A stretch of 64,000 nucleotides of DNA from Paraburkholderia mimosarum LMG 23256 = NBRC 106338. Its GTDB lineage: Bacteria > Pseudomonadota > Gammaproteobacteria > Burkholderiales > Burkholderiaceae. This document shows, in pieces, positions 17,345 to 26,157 of this stretch. The DNA is taken from assembly GCF_000739815.1 (NCBI RefSeq), contig NZ_BBJJ01000005.1, positions 186,001 through 250,000 of the forward strand, in the 5' to 3' direction. A program made the translations under genes and the position numbers. The notes under the pieces were generated by a model. It was not told where the DNA came from and made no database searches. It worked only from the letters and a program-made list of their open reading frames with translations. Within the stretch, counting starts at the first letter, position 1. Each line of letters starts with the position of its first letter.

Positions 17345-18463
17345 CTATTTGGAGGCGGGGGCAATGGTTCTCGGCTTGCGTCTGAAAACCTGTCTGGGCA
17401 GCGCCTCGGTCGAGAGAGACCATAAGGAGTACATCACACCGCGCTGACGCAGCGCGCTCACCGCCGCCCCCACATGGCCGTGCTTGACAGCCTCGTATGC
17501 GTCGGCTGCGGCGATCGCTCCATGCATCAGCACACTCCCATGCCGATAGCAGGCCATCATGCAGGCGTAGCAGGGTTGCGTCTCGTCAGGCATGCGATCG
17601 AGGTCGAATACCGAACCCATGGGCGCCGACCACGCCTCGCAGCGCCAGATGTCGAGATTCCAGTCGATATAGAAGTACTTTCGCCCGCCGATGCACGGTA
17701 CGCGCTGTTCTTCGCCGCGCACGAATCGCTCGACCTCGGCCAGCGCGCCGGCGGGATCGACCACGCGAAAATGACGCTTCATACCGGCAATCGCGTGCAA
17801 TGCATCGACTATTTCATCCTTGTCGAGATCGACCAGCGTCGACGCTTCGTCGTAGACGAGCGATGTCGATCCGAACGGCTCGCGCCGCGGATAGGAAAAC
17901 GCGACGGCGTCGAATCCGAGTCTCGCGAGCGTTTCCGGTAGCGCGTCATACCGGACCAGGCGGCTGACCGTGACCGTGGCACAGGTGGGAATACCGTGCG
18001 CGCGTGCGGCCGTAACGCCTTCGGTGATACGCCGCTCGAGCCCGTTCAGTCCGCGATTGAGTTCATGCTCGAGCATGCTGTGGCTGTCGATCGACACGAG
18101 CAGACGCTTGAGCCCCGCGCGCGCGAGCGCCTCGATATGCCGGGTGAGAAACCAGCCGTTGGAGATGAGGCTGCATACCATGCCGGCCTGCGTGGCCGAT
18201 TCGACGAGTTCGACGATATGCGGATGCAAGAGCGGCTCGCCGCCCTGAAACGTGACGTACTTGATATGCCTTCGCCGCAATATCGGCAACGCGCGTGCAA
18301 ACGCTTCGCGGTCCAGGTAGCGTCTTGGCCCCACGAGTTTCTTGTCGCGGGCAAAGCCGCAGAAGTCGCAAGCCGCGTTGCAGACGTTGGTGACCGAAAT
18401 GTCGCAAATGGCCGGAAGCGCATTGCCTGGCACTGCAACACCGGGGGATGCCGATACGTTCAT
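17345..18463 (-). CDS. Radical SAM enzyme with C-terminal auxiliary cysteine cluster
   Basis: Radical S-adenosylmethionine protein, 372 residues. The 4Fe-4S site is CNAACDFC (C28, C32, C35). The GGE motif (FQGGEPLLHP) and a TIM-barrel continuation (LLVSIDSHS) follow. The C-terminal part has cysteines in VPCIGGRKYFYIDW, IWRCEAW and CYACMMACYRH, an arrangement like SPASM/twitch domains that bind extra clusters. Such enzymes often modify peptides, proteins or sugars. No precursor peptide or maturase is adjacent, so the substrate is unknown. I placed the start at 18463 because GACGAGG precedes it and the longer frame from 18556 adds a sequence of random composition. The neighbouring divergent gene is a small membrane protein; a functional link is not shown. 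Confidence 0.85.
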   Translation of the reverse strand: MNVSASPGVAVPGNALPAICDISVTNVCNAACDFCGFARDKKLVGPRRYLDREAFARALPILRRRHIKYVTFQGGEPLLHPHIVELVESATQAGMVCSLISNGWFLTRHIEALARAGLKRLLVSIDSHSMLEHELNRGLNGLERRITEGVTAARAHGIPTCATVTVSRLVRYDALPETLARLGFDAVAFSYPRREPFGSTSLVYDEASTLVDLDKDEIVDALHAIAGMKRHFRVVDPAGALAEVERFVRGEEQRVPCIGGRKYFYIDWNLDIWRCEAWSAPMGSVFDLDRMPDETQPCYACMMACYRHGSVLMHGAIAAADAYEAVKHGHVGAAVSALRQRGVMYSLWSLSTEALPRQVFRRKPRTIAPASK

Positions 18464-18860
18464 GTCAGCCTCGTCTTGTCCATCTCGTCTCGTCCGCCGT
18501 GTCTCTTCCCGATACGCCGGTCCGCCATCGGAAAGCATGGCGCCTTCCCTGTGCACGCCGGGCGAATTCGTTGCCGGACATGTCGCAAGCCTTGGCTCGC
18601 GCGATGTTTCGCATCGTAGCGCGATCTGTCGTTAGGTGTTCTGACCGGCGCACGCGCAAGGCGACGGCTTGTGGCGAGGACCGTTTACGGCAACTTGACG
18701 GTGGACTTACAGCCGGTGGCGCACGCCCGCGCCTCATGCGGCGTGCATGCCATTGCGTGCCGCTCGCATCGGCCCGAGGTGCGCCAGGGATTTCACCAAG
18801 TATTCGCGCGATGCCCGGCGTGCGACTCTATGTCCCATGCCATTCCCTATGGAGCCCGGC
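18464..18860. other. 397-bp divergent gap, no gene recognised
   Basis: Region between the radical SAM gene and the small membrane-protein gene. It should carry both promoters. I see no convincing coding sequence, RNA, repeat or dyad; overlapping frames here are arginine-rich shadows. Confidence 0.45.
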
Positions 18861-19127
18861 ATGCAAACTGAGACGCTCAAGAAAGCAAGGGCCGCCGCTT
18901 TTCTGAATTGGTCGGCGCTGTGCCTGCTGATGTTGCCAGTTGCCTGCCTCTTGTGGGCGCTAGGGACGTATCCCCCGCAGGATGCGTGCTGGCTGTCCTT
19001 CTCCCTCGCCATCTATATCTGGCCTTTCGCCGGCGTCCTGTTTGTCGTTTCGGCAGGGCTCCATGTCGGCACCCGCGCTCGGCGACTTCAAAAAGACGCC
19101 GGGTTGCGCGAGGCGCATGGACACTAG
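18861..19127 (+). CDS. Small two-helix membrane protein, unknown function
   Basis: Hypothetical 88-residue inner-membrane protein. A short charged start (MQTETLKKARAA) is followed by two hydrophobic segments (about 13-33 and 44-66) separated by a loop with two cysteines in the vicinity, and a basic cytoplasmic tail (TRARRLQKDAG). The ATG is chosen because GGAG stands six bases before it; an upstream in-frame ATG at 18837 is possible. A hairpin about 70 bases downstream could end its transcript. No family recognised. Confidence 0.6.
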   Translation: MQTETLKKARAAAFLNWSALCLLMLPVACLLWALGTYPPQDACWLSFSLAIYIWPFAGVLFVVSAGLHVGTRARRLQKDAGLREAHGH

Positions 19128-19162
19128 TCGGCGCGCCGTCCAGCCGGGAAGTCCGCGGTAGT

Positions 19163-19193
19163 TGCTGGATAACTGCTGGATAGCTGCTGGAAT
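19163..19193. repeat. Three tandem copies of an 11-bp repeat
   Basis: TGCTGGATAAC, TGCTGGATAGC and TGCTGGAAT lie head to tail just after the small membrane-protein gene and immediately before a terminator-like hairpin. The last copy is partial. Function unknown. Confidence 0.55.
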
Positions 19194-19194
19194 C

Positions 19195-19222
19195 AACGCC
19201 CCCCTCGAAGAAGGGGGCGTTT
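19195..19222 (+). terminator. Probable intrinsic terminator
   Basis: AACGCCCCC and GGGGGCGTT form a perfect 9-bp GC-rich stem around a nine-base loop, ending in TTT. The stem fits termination of the small membrane-protein transcript, although the T-run is short. Confidence 0.6.
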
Positions 19223-19251
19223 GAGTTCAGCTTACGCTGCGCGACCGGCTA

Positions 19252-19543
19252 TTACCCTTCTTCCGACCGCAAGACGATGCACAGGGTCGCGACCCGCCCT
19301 TCATCGTCCATTGCGGGAACGCCATGCGCCGACATTCCCGCATGCTGCGTGTCCTGCCCCGTTATGGCTAGTCACGATAGCCAGCCTGCCCCTGTGCGCC
19401 GTCTCGTCGTGGCGATGTGAAAGCCCGTCAAGCGCGCGACGGATGCCGCCAGCCATCTGCGTGATAACCTCTTCGGCCACGGGCCTGCCGCTAAAGTCCC
19501 GCTGCCGCGCAAGCGCCTCGCCCGGCAACGAACGTTGCGGCAT
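19252..19543 (-). pseudogene. Possible decayed minus-strand reading frame
   Basis: On the minus strand a protein-like sequence begins near an ATG at 19543 (MPQRSLPGEALARQ, then VAEEVITQMAGGIRRALDGL). It appears to continue after a one-base frame change near 19345 into HAGMSAHGVPAMDDEGRVAT, ending at a TAA at 19252. The composition of both parts is more gene-like than the alternatives, but I recognise no family. It overlaps the probable MarR promoter. It could be a pseudogene or chance; support is weak. Confidence 0.25.
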
Positions 19544-19569
19544 GGCGGGCAATGCATCGGGAACGGCAC

Positions 19570-19989
19570 ATGAATTCGGGCAAATCAACCAGACTTACAC
19601 TTGCGGAAAAGCGCGACCTCGAAGCCATGTCGACATTCCGGTACGACCTGCGCAAGTTCCTGCGGGCTTCCGAGGAAATCGCCAACGCGGCCGGCATCAC
19701 GACGCTTCAATATCAGTTGCTGCTGCACGTATGCGGCTTTCCCGACCGGCAATGGGCGACCGTCGGCGAACTCGCCGAGCGGTTGCAGGCGGCACCGAAC
19801 GGCACGGCGGCGCTCGTTTCGCGCTGCGAATCGGCGGGGCTCGTGACGCGCAAGCCCGATCCCGCCGACCGGCGCCAGGTGCAAGTGCATCTCACGCCGC
19901 GGGGCGAAAAGTTTCTGCTCGAACTCGCGGCCGAACACAAAGCGATTTATGGCGCATTTGGCTGGGTGTTCGAGGAAACTAACAGCTAA
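19570..19989 (+). CDS. MarR-family transcriptional regulator
   Basis: Winged-helix DNA-binding protein, 139 residues. The dimer helix (TFRYDLRKFLRASEEI) is followed by the recognition region (TVGELAERLQAAPNGTAALV) and the wing with the family signature DRRQVQVHLTPRGEK. The start is uncertain: ATG 19570 has GGGA upstream, and an in-frame ATG at 19552 would add six residues. It precedes the chloride-channel gene by 91 bases on the same strand. Regulation of that gene is possible but not shown. Effector unknown; there is no obvious sensing cysteine in the N-terminal helices. Confidence 0.85.
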   Translation: MNSGKSTRLTLAEKRDLEAMSTFRYDLRKFLRASEEIANAAGITTLQYQLLLHVCGFPDRQWATVGELAERLQAAPNGTAALVSRCESAGLVTRKPDPADRRQVQVHLTPRGEKFLLELAAEHKAIYGAFGWVFEETNS

Positions 19990-20080
19990 CGCCCGCCCAA
20001 CCAGGCAGGTGGCCCCTGCGCCGGCGGTCGATGCGGTTTATGTCACAATGTGCCTTAAATGGCATTTTCCCGGCGCCTCC

Positions 20081-21388
20081 ATGCGATTTCTCAGATTCAT
20101 CGACCGCCGCACGCTTCAACGCAGCCAACGGCGCTGGATGTACTTCGGCGTGTTCTGGCTCGGCGCAATCGCCACCGGGCTCGTGGCGGTCCTCTACGCC
20201 CGGCTCATCGACTACGGCTTCGACGTCTTTTTGCAGGCGACCGCCCACAACTGGTGGTTGCCGCTCCTCATCACGCCGGCGATCGCCGCGTTCAGCGTGT
20301 GGGCCACGCTCCATTGGTTTCCCGGGTCGGAAGGCAGCGGCATCCCGCAGGTCATTGCAACGCTGGACGACGTGCGCGAACTCGGACCACGGCTGCTCAC
20401 GCTGCGCATCCTGATCGGCAAGATCGCCTTGTCGTTCCTCGCCATCCTCGGCGGATTCACGATCGGCCGCGAAGGACCGACGATCCATGTGGGCGCCGCG
20501 TTGATGTTCAGCCTGCGGCGCTTTTACCCATCGCGGCTGCGCAGCATTTACAGCGTCGGCCTCGAATACAAGCTCGCGCTCGCGGGCGCGGCCGCTGGCC
20601 TGTCCGCGGCGTTCAATGCGCCGCTCGCCGGCGTCGTCTTCGCGATCGAGGAGCTCACGCGCAGCTTCGAGGCAAAAACCAGTGGCGTCGTCATCACGGC
20701 GATCATCTTTGCAGGCGTCGTCTCGCTGGGGCTGCAAGGCAACTATGTCTACTTCGGCAGGATAGCCATCGCTGGCAAACTGCCTGATCTCCTCGCCGTC
20801 GCGGTCGTACTGGTCGGCCTGATCACGGGCCTTGCGGGCGGCGTGTTCTGCTGGCTTCTGCTCAACACCGGGCGATGGATGCCCGCACAGTTATTCGCAC
20901 TCCGAAGGGAGCGTCCCGTGGCGTTCGGTGCGGTGTGCGGCTTGTTCATCGCCGTAATCGGCGTGGCGAGCGGCGGCCACCTGTTCGGCAGCGGCTATGC
21001 CGAAGCGCGCAACATGCTCGAAGGCCGTTCGCACCTCGGCGCCGTCTATCCGGTGCTGAAAATGGCGTCGATGGTGGGCTCGTATCTGCCGGGCACGCCC
21101 GGCGGCATCTTTGCGCCGTCCCTCGCGATCGGCGCGGGGATCGGCAACGCTTTGCACATGGTGTTCGGGCAGATGCAATTGCCGATGCTCATTGCGCTCG
21201 GCATGGTCGGCTATCTCGCCGCCGTCACGCAAAGCCCGATCACGGCCTTTGTCATCGTCATTGAAATGATCGACGGGCACGCGCTGGTGATTTCGCTGAT
21301 GGCGACGGCGCTCGTGTCGAGCCAGATATCGAAGCTGTTCGCGCCGCCGCTTTACGAAGCCCTGGCGCACCGTTATTTGAAGCATTGA
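20081..21388 (+). CDS. CLC-family chloride channel/antiporter (ClcB-like)
   Basis: Polytopic inner-membrane CLC protein, 435 residues. The three selectivity-filter motifs are present: GSEGSGIPQ, GREGPTIHVGA and GTPGGIFAPSLAIGA. The gating glutamate (E131 in GREGP) and the internal proton glutamate (second E of VFAIEELTRSF, about E191) are both conserved. It is therefore expected to be a Cl-/H+ exchanger rather than a passive channel, helping in acid resistance or electrical balance. There is no C-terminal CBS pair, as in E. coli ClcA/ClcB. The ATG at 20081 is chosen as the start of a normal cytosolic helix A; ATG 20048 is an in-frame alternative. Confidence 0.93.
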   Translation: MRFLRFIDRRTLQRSQRRWMYFGVFWLGAIATGLVAVLYARLIDYGFDVFLQATAHNWWLPLLITPAIAAFSVWATLHWFPGSEGSGIPQVIATLDDVRELGPRLLTLRILIGKIALSFLAILGGFTIGREGPTIHVGAALMFSLRRFYPSRLRSIYSVGLEYKLALAGAAAGLSAAFNAPLAGVVFAIEELTRSFEAKTSGVVITAIIFAGVVSLGLQGNYVYFGRIAIAGKLPDLLAVAVVLVGLITGLAGGVFCWLLLNTGRWMPAQLFALRRERPVAFGAVCGLFIAVIGVASGGHLFGSGYAEARNMLEGRSHLGAVYPVLKMASMVGSYLPGTPGGIFAPSLAIGAGIGNALHMVFGQMQLPMLIALGMVGYLAAVTQSPITAFVIVIEMIDGHALVISLMATALVSSQISKLFAPPLYEALAHRYLKH

Positions 21389-21534
21389 CGCGCGCCAGCA
21401 GGCATTCATCAGTCAAATATCGCCTTTCCCAAAAAGCGCCGCACGCTCGGGAGCGCGCGTCAGGCTCCGCGCCACCTTGCGCTCGCGATGTATGATTTCG
21501 GCGGGATCGCCCACCGGACATTGTGGAGTACGCC

Positions 21535-21936
21535 ATGGGAAGCGAATGGAAACGCCGCTTCAGACTGTTCATCCAGCGTTTCTGGCAACCCACCAGCGCG
21601 TGCATGACCTGTATGCCGGGGAGCTGGGGCAACGTCATGAGCGTTGCCCACTGGGCGATCGCGTTCAAGACCGGGCTGCTCACCGGCGTGCTGGCCTTGC
21701 TGCTGACCTTCACGCCGGCGGCGAGGTGGTACGCGAATCGCTATGGCAACGCCCTGCTCGTCGGTTCCCTGACCGCGATAGGCGATGCCTACTCGCACAC
21801 GAGCCACTATCGCTTTCATGCGCTCGAACACATCGCGACCGGTGTCATCTCGGGCCTGTTCGCGCTCGCTGCGTCCTACCTGTTCGAGGACCGCGCGCGC
21901 CGCATACGGACGGCATGGGTGCGCTTGTTCGGATAA
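21535..21936 (+). CDS. Conserved small membrane protein, unknown function
   Basis: Hypothetical 133-residue protein with two hydrophobic segments (about 34-59 and 98-116) and an amphipathic basic N-terminus (EWKRRFRLFIQRFW). A histidine-rich stretch, GDAYSHTSHYRFHALEHIA, lies between or at the start of the second segment and could bind metal. A Cys pair (CMTC) sits near residues 24-27. ATG 21535 has GGAG six bases upstream; an in-frame GTG at 21523 lies in that same site. No family recognised. Confidence 0.65.
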   Translation: MGSEWKRRFRLFIQRFWQPTSACMTCMPGSWGNVMSVAHWAIAFKTGLLTGVLALLLTFTPAARWYANRYGNALLVGSLTAIGDAYSHTSHYRFHALEHIATGVISGLFALAASYLFEDRARRIRTAWVRLFG

Positions 21937-21946
21937 CCCGGCTCGC

Positions 21947-22867
21947 TCATCCGTTCATATACGTTCTCAGGCCTTTGGCCAGCGCAGCGAATGTCACCGC
22001 GCAGCGAGCGCTCCCGCGCAAATCTTCGTGCATGGCGACCCACGTGTCCAACGTCAGTGAAAAGGCTTTCGGCAGCACCCTAACCAGCTTCGAATCTCGC
22101 GCCGCCAGGGCCGCCTGGCACGCGCCAATACCGAATCCCGCGCGTATGGCGCTCAATTGAGCGAGGTCGCTATCCGCCCGGAATGCAAAGTTCTCTCGCG
22201 TCAGCGCTTTGTTCTTTTTCTGGACGGAGCGAATGAATTCGGTTTCCACATCGAAGCCGATGAGCGCGTGGCGAGACAACTCGCTCATCGATTTCGGCAC
22301 ACCATGGCGGGCCAGATAGTTTTCGTGAGCGTGCAGACCGACTTCGATCCCACCGATGCGCTTCGCCACCAGCGCCTCCTGGACGGGACGAAACATGCGC
22401 ACCGCAATGTCCGCTTCGCGCCGCAACAGATCGTCCGCCTTGTTCGACAGCACAAGTTCGATGGTCAGTTCCGGATGGTCGTTGCGCAGTGCGGCTAGTA
22501 TCGGCGGCAGAACCTCGACGCCGACGATCTCGCTCGCCGTGAGCCGTACCGTGCCCCGGACGCCCGATCCATGACCGCTCGCCACCCGGCGCAACGCGGC
22601 AGTGGTCGCAGAAAGGCTCTCGGCATATGGCCTCAATTCATGGGCAGCGTCGGTCGGCGAAAACCCATCGAACGAGCGCGTAAAGAGCTTGAGCCCCAGC
22701 GCGGTTTCGAGGCTTTCGATGTGGCGTCCGATAGTCGGCTGCGTGAGACCGAGCGAGCGTCCTGCTGCCGACAGCGAGCCGGTCTCGACGACCCGCAGAA
22801 AACTTCGGTACCACTCCCAATTCGGTTCGTTTCCGGCCGTGACAGGCATCTTTCGAGCGTCATCCAT
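21947..22867 (-). CDS. LysR-family transcriptional regulator
   Basis: DNA-binding activator/repressor, 306 residues. The helix-turn-helix (FLRVVETGSLSAAGRSLGLT, then QPTIGRHIESLE) is at the N-terminus, and the co-inducer domain follows with the usual two lobes (VRLTASEIVGVEVLPP, DIAVRMFRP). It is transcribed away from the epimerase/dehydratase gene at 23042, and the gap holds dyads suited to LysR binding, so it probably controls that gene and itself. The ATG at 22867 was chosen because the longer frame from 23014 runs through the promoter region. Effector unknown. Confidence 0.92.
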   Translation of the reverse strand: MDDARKMPVTAGNEPNWEWYRSFLRVVETGSLSAAGRSLGLTQPTIGRHIESLETALGLKLFTRSFDGFSPTDAAHELRPYAESLSATTAALRRVASGHGSGVRGTVRLTASEIVGVEVLPPILAALRNDHPELTIELVLSNKADDLLRREADIAVRMFRPVQEALVAKRIGGIEVGLHAHENYLARHGVPKSMSELSRHALIGFDVETEFIRSVQKKNKALTRENFAFRADSDLAQLSAIRAGFGIGACQAALAARDSKLVRVLPKAFSLTLDTWVAMHEDLRGSARCAVTFAALAKGLRTYMNG

Positions 22868-22891
22868 CGTTTCTGGTCTCGTGGTTATCAC

Positions 22892-22953
22892 CGGGTCTGC
22901 ACTACCCGTGTATGGCTGGCAGGCGTCCAGTCCGACGCCATACATAAATGTAT
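22892..22953. promoter_or_regulatory. Two dyads in the LysR/epimerase gap
   Basis: CGGGT-N7-ACCCG spans 22892-22908, and ATACAT-AA-ATGTAT spans 22940-22953. The second contains ATAC-N6-GTAT, close to the T-N11-A type dyads bound by LysR proteins. Both lie in the 174-bp divergent gap. Binding by the adjacent LysR protein is inferred. Confidence 0.55.
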
Positions 22954-23041
22954 AGCCGCTCGCCTTCCTTAGGGGATTTTTTATTGGCCGTAAGCGGCGC
23001 AGAATGGCCTGCATGACACCTCACTCGCAAGGAGAACCCGC

Positions 23042-24064
23042 ATGATCGCCGTCCCCCTGAATCCCCAGAACCGTGTCCTCGTGCTTGGCGCAAGCGGCGG
23101 GATTGGCGGCGAAGTGGCGCGCCAGTTGCGCGATGCCGGCTGGCAAGTCCGCGCGCTGCGGCGCGGCGGTGCGCCCGAGCCCGGCGCGAGTGCGGCTCTG
23201 GCGGCGAGCGGCATCGAATGGCTCGACGGCGATGTGCTCTCACGCGAAGCGGTGGTCCGCGCGGCGCAGGGCTGCACGGTGATCGTGCATGCCGTCAACC
23301 CGCCCGGCTACCGGCGCTGGGCGCAAGTCGTGCTGCCCATGATCGACAACACCCTCGCCGCCGCAGCCGCCGTGGGCGCGACCGTCGTGCTGCCCGGCAC
23401 GGTCTATAACTACGGGCCCGATGCGTTCCCGCTGCTGCGCGAGGATTCGCCGCAGCAACCGCTCACGCGCAAGGGTGCGATTCGTGTGGAACTGGAGCGG
23501 CGCATGCAGGCCGCGAGCGAACGTGGCGTGCAGTCGATCGTCGTGCGCGCGGGCGACTTTTTCGGACCGCACGTGGGCAATAGCTGGTTGGCGCAAGGCC
23601 TCGTCAAGGCGGGCGCGCCGGTGCGGGTCGTGCGCCAGCCCAGCGCACGCGGCGTAGGCCATGCATGGTCGTACGTGCCCGACGTCGCGCGCACGATGCT
23701 CGAACTGATCGCGCGGCGCGACTCGCTGCCCGCGTTCGCGACGTTCCACATGGCCGGGCACTGGGACGCCGATGGCACGCAGATCGTCGATGCGATTTGC
23801 CGCGTGGCGAGGCGTCACGGATTAGAGCCGCAACGCAAGCCGTTTCCCTGGGCGATCGTGCGCGCCGTCTCGCCGTTTGTCACGACGCTGCGCGAAATGA
23901 TGGAAATGCGCTACTTGTGGCGCGAGCCGTTGCAGCTCGACAATGCGCGGCTCGTGGCGACGCTCGGCCGCGAGCCCCATACGCCGCTCGACGAAGCCAT
24001 GGAGGCGACGCTCATGGGTCTCGGATGTCTGCGCGCCGATGAACGCATGCCCAAGGTGGCGTGA
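23042..24064 (+). CDS. NAD(P)-dependent epimerase/dehydratase family protein
   Basis: Extended short-chain dehydrogenase, 340 residues. The Rossmann glycine motif is VLVLGASGGIGGEVA (about residues 12-26), and the acidic/basic discriminator region RALRRGG suggests NADP. GTVYNYGPDAFP occupies the place of the active-site tyrosine strand, but the canonical YxxxK is replaced by a diverged arrangement (LTRKGAIRVELE), as in atypical SDRs. The FFGPHVGNSW segment shapes the substrate pocket. Starts with ATG after AAGGAGAACCCGC. Divergent from a LysR gene that probably regulates it. Substrate unknown. Confidence 0.85.
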   Translation: MIAVPLNPQNRVLVLGASGGIGGEVARQLRDAGWQVRALRRGGAPEPGASAALAASGIEWLDGDVLSREAVVRAAQGCTVIVHAVNPPGYRRWAQVVLPMIDNTLAAAAAVGATVVLPGTVYNYGPDAFPLLREDSPQQPLTRKGAIRVELERRMQAASERGVQSIVVRAGDFFGPHVGNSWLAQGLVKAGAPVRVVRQPSARGVGHAWSYVPDVARTMLELIARRDSLPAFATFHMAGHWDADGTQIVDAICRVARRHGLEPQRKPFPWAIVRAVSPFVTTLREMMEMRYLWREPLQLDNARLVATLGREPHTPLDEAMEATLMGLGCLRADERMPKVA

Positions 24065-24149
24065 GGGACAGGAATCGATACGTCAGGCGCATTCTATTCG
24101 GATGTCGAATCAAATGCTCCTGACGCAACGCAGGCGTCACCGCCCGGTC

Positions 24150-25892
24150 TCAATGCGAATGACTCGGCACATCCGAGCCGCGGCAGCCCACCAGGAAATC
24201 GAAGTCGCATCCCTCGTCCGCCTGCAGCACGTGCTCGACATAGAGCTTGCGATAGCCGCTGCGATCTGCCGCTATCGGCTGCTGTTTCGCGGCCCATTCG
24301 TCGAGCCTCGCGATGATCACCTCGTCGCTGATATCCACACGCAGCGTACCCTTTTCGCAGTCCAGCTCGATCCAGTCGCCGTCGCGCACGATCGCGAGTG
24401 GGCCACCCGCCCGCGCCTCGGGAGCGACATGCAGCACCACCGTGCCGTACGCCGTGCCGCTCATGCGTGCGTCCGACACACGCACCATGTCGGTCACCCC
24501 CTGCGCGAGCAGCTTGGGCGGCAGGCCCATGTTGCCCACCTCGGCCATGCCAGGATAACCCTTGGGTCCGCAGTTCTTCATGACCAGCACCGAATCGGGC
24601 TTGACGTCGAGATGGGGGTCGGCAATGCGGGCCTTGTAATCGTCGAAATTCTCGAACACGACGGCCGGTCCACGATGCCTGAGCAGCTTCTGCGTCGCCG
24701 CCGAAGGCTTCAACACCGCGCCGTTCGGCGCGAGATTGCCGCGCAGCACACAGAGCGCGCCGTCTTTTACGAGCGGATTGTCGAGCGGACGGATCACCTC
24801 GGCGTTGTGAATGGGCGCTTCGCGCACGTTCTCCCAGAGCGTCTTGCCGTTGGCGGTGAGCGCATCGGGATGCGGCAGCAGGTTCGCTTCGCCGAGGCGC
24901 CGCAGCACGGCCGGCAAGCCGCCCGCGTAATAAAACTCCTCCATCAAAAAGCGGCCCGACGGCTGCAGATCGACGATGGTGGGTGTGCCGCGCCCGATGC
25001 GCGTCCAGTCGTCGAGTTCGAGCGGCACGCCAATGCGCCCCGCGATCGCCTTCAGGTGTATCGCCGCATTGGTCGACCCGCCGATGGCCGCATTCGTGCG
25101 AATCGCGTTCTCGAACGCCGCGCGCGTGAGGAGCTTCGAGAGGCGCAAATCTTCGAGCGCCATTTCCACGATGCGCATACCCGACATATGCGCGAGCACG
25201 TAGCGGCGTGCATCCACAGCGGGAATCGCCGCGTTGTGCGGCAGCGTGACGCCCAGCGCCTCGGCCATGCAGGCCATGGTCGAAGCCGTGCCCATGGTGT
25301 TGCACGTGCCCGCCGAGCGCGACATGCCCGACTCCGCCGACATGAACTCGTGCATCGAGATCTTGCCCGCCTTCACCTGCTCGCTCAGTTGCCACACAAC
25401 CGTGCCCGAGCCGATGTCATGGCCTTCGTGCTTGCCGTTGAGCATCGGGCCGCCCGTCACGGCGATGGCCGGCACGTCGCAGCTCGCCGCCCCCATCAGC
25501 AGCGCGGGCGTGGTCTTGTCGCATCCCACCAGCAGCACCACGGCATCGACGGGGTTGCCTCTTATGGATTCCTCAACATCCATGGAAGCGAGGTTGCGCG
25601 TGAACATCGCCGTGGGCCGCAAGTTCGATTCCCCGTTCGAGAAAACCGGAAACTCGACCGGAAAGCCGCCCGCCTCGAATACGCCTCGCTTCACGTGTTC
25701 CGCGAGCTTGCGAAAATGCGCGTTGCATGGCGTCAATTCGGACCACGTATTGCAAATGCCGATAATCGGCTTGCCGACGAACTCGTGATCGGGAATCCCC
25801 TGATTCTTCATCCAGCTTCGGTACATGAAGCCGTTTTTGTCCACGGTGCCGAACCACGCGGCCGAGCGAAGCTTGGGCTTACGGGTGTTCAT
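24150..25892 (-). CDS. IlvD/Edd-family sugar-acid dehydratase (first copy)
   Basis: Fe-S dehydratase, 580 residues, of the L-arabonate/D-xylonate dehydratase branch. It removes water from an aldonate to give a 2-keto-3-deoxy acid. The three cysteines that bind the cluster are in SELTPCNAHF (C56), GCDKTTPAL (C124) and SAGTCNTMGTAS (C197). The C-terminal active-site region MKNCGPKGYPGMAEVGNMG is intact. It is closely similar along its whole length to the dehydratase at 42426-44177. It is divergent from a YtfQ-type transporter operon, so it may process the acid or sugar that transporter brings in; the exact substrate is not determinable. ATG 25892 is preferred to an in-frame GTG at 25904. Confidence 0.92.
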   Translation of the reverse strand: MNTRKPKLRSAAWFGTVDKNGFMYRSWMKNQGIPDHEFVGKPIIGICNTWSELTPCNAHFRKLAEHVKRGVFEAGGFPVEFPVFSNGESNLRPTAMFTRNLASMDVEESIRGNPVDAVVLLVGCDKTTPALLMGAASCDVPAIAVTGGPMLNGKHEGHDIGSGTVVWQLSEQVKAGKISMHEFMSAESGMSRSAGTCNTMGTASTMACMAEALGVTLPHNAAIPAVDARRYVLAHMSGMRIVEMALEDLRLSKLLTRAAFENAIRTNAAIGGSTNAAIHLKAIAGRIGVPLELDDWTRIGRGTPTIVDLQPSGRFLMEEFYYAGGLPAVLRRLGEANLLPHPDALTANGKTLWENVREAPIHNAEVIRPLDNPLVKDGALCVLRGNLAPNGAVLKPSAATQKLLRHRGPAVVFENFDDYKARIADPHLDVKPDSVLVMKNCGPKGYPGMAEVGNMGLPPKLLAQGVTDMVRVSDARMSGTAYGTVVLHVAPEARAGGPLAIVRDGDWIELDCEKGTLRVDISDEVIIARLDEWAAKQQPIAADRSGYRKLYVEHVLQADEGCDFDFLVGCRGSDVPSHSH

Positions 25893-25932
25893 GGCTCTGC
25901 CCACTTAGTGAGAAAGACCTATAAATAGCATG

Positions 25933-25995
25933 ACTATATGGTCGTAGCTTACCGGGAAAACGCTAATCGAAACCGTCGATGACGTTGCATATAGT
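25933..25995. promoter_or_regulatory. Spaced inverted repeats in the dehydratase/ytfQ gap
   Basis: ACTATATG (25933-25940) and its exact complement CATATAGT (25988-25995) lie 47 bases apart in the 265-bp divergent gap. The first is also inside the near-palindrome GACTATATGGTC. Spaced operators for a GntR or LysR regulator with looping are plausible. No regulator gene is immediately adjacent. Confidence 0.4.
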
Positions 25996-26157
25996 TTGTC
26001 TATTGTGGTCAGCAGGGGCGGCCGACGGTGTACCGCAAGGATACCCGGAGGTCAGGGATGGCGCGATACTCTCGTGATTCTGTCCGGCCGTGATGGACGC
26101 GGGTGTAGCGCCATGGATTAAAGAAATACAACGCACAGAGCTACATCGGAGACACGC

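Noticed and set aside
19163..19193. CRISPR-like repeat
   Set aside because: The 11-bp units are directly adjacent without spacers and there are no cas genes.
23943..25928. 661-codon plus-strand frame opposite the first dehydratase
   Set aside because: Same shadow pattern as over the second dehydratase, as expected from their sequence similarity.
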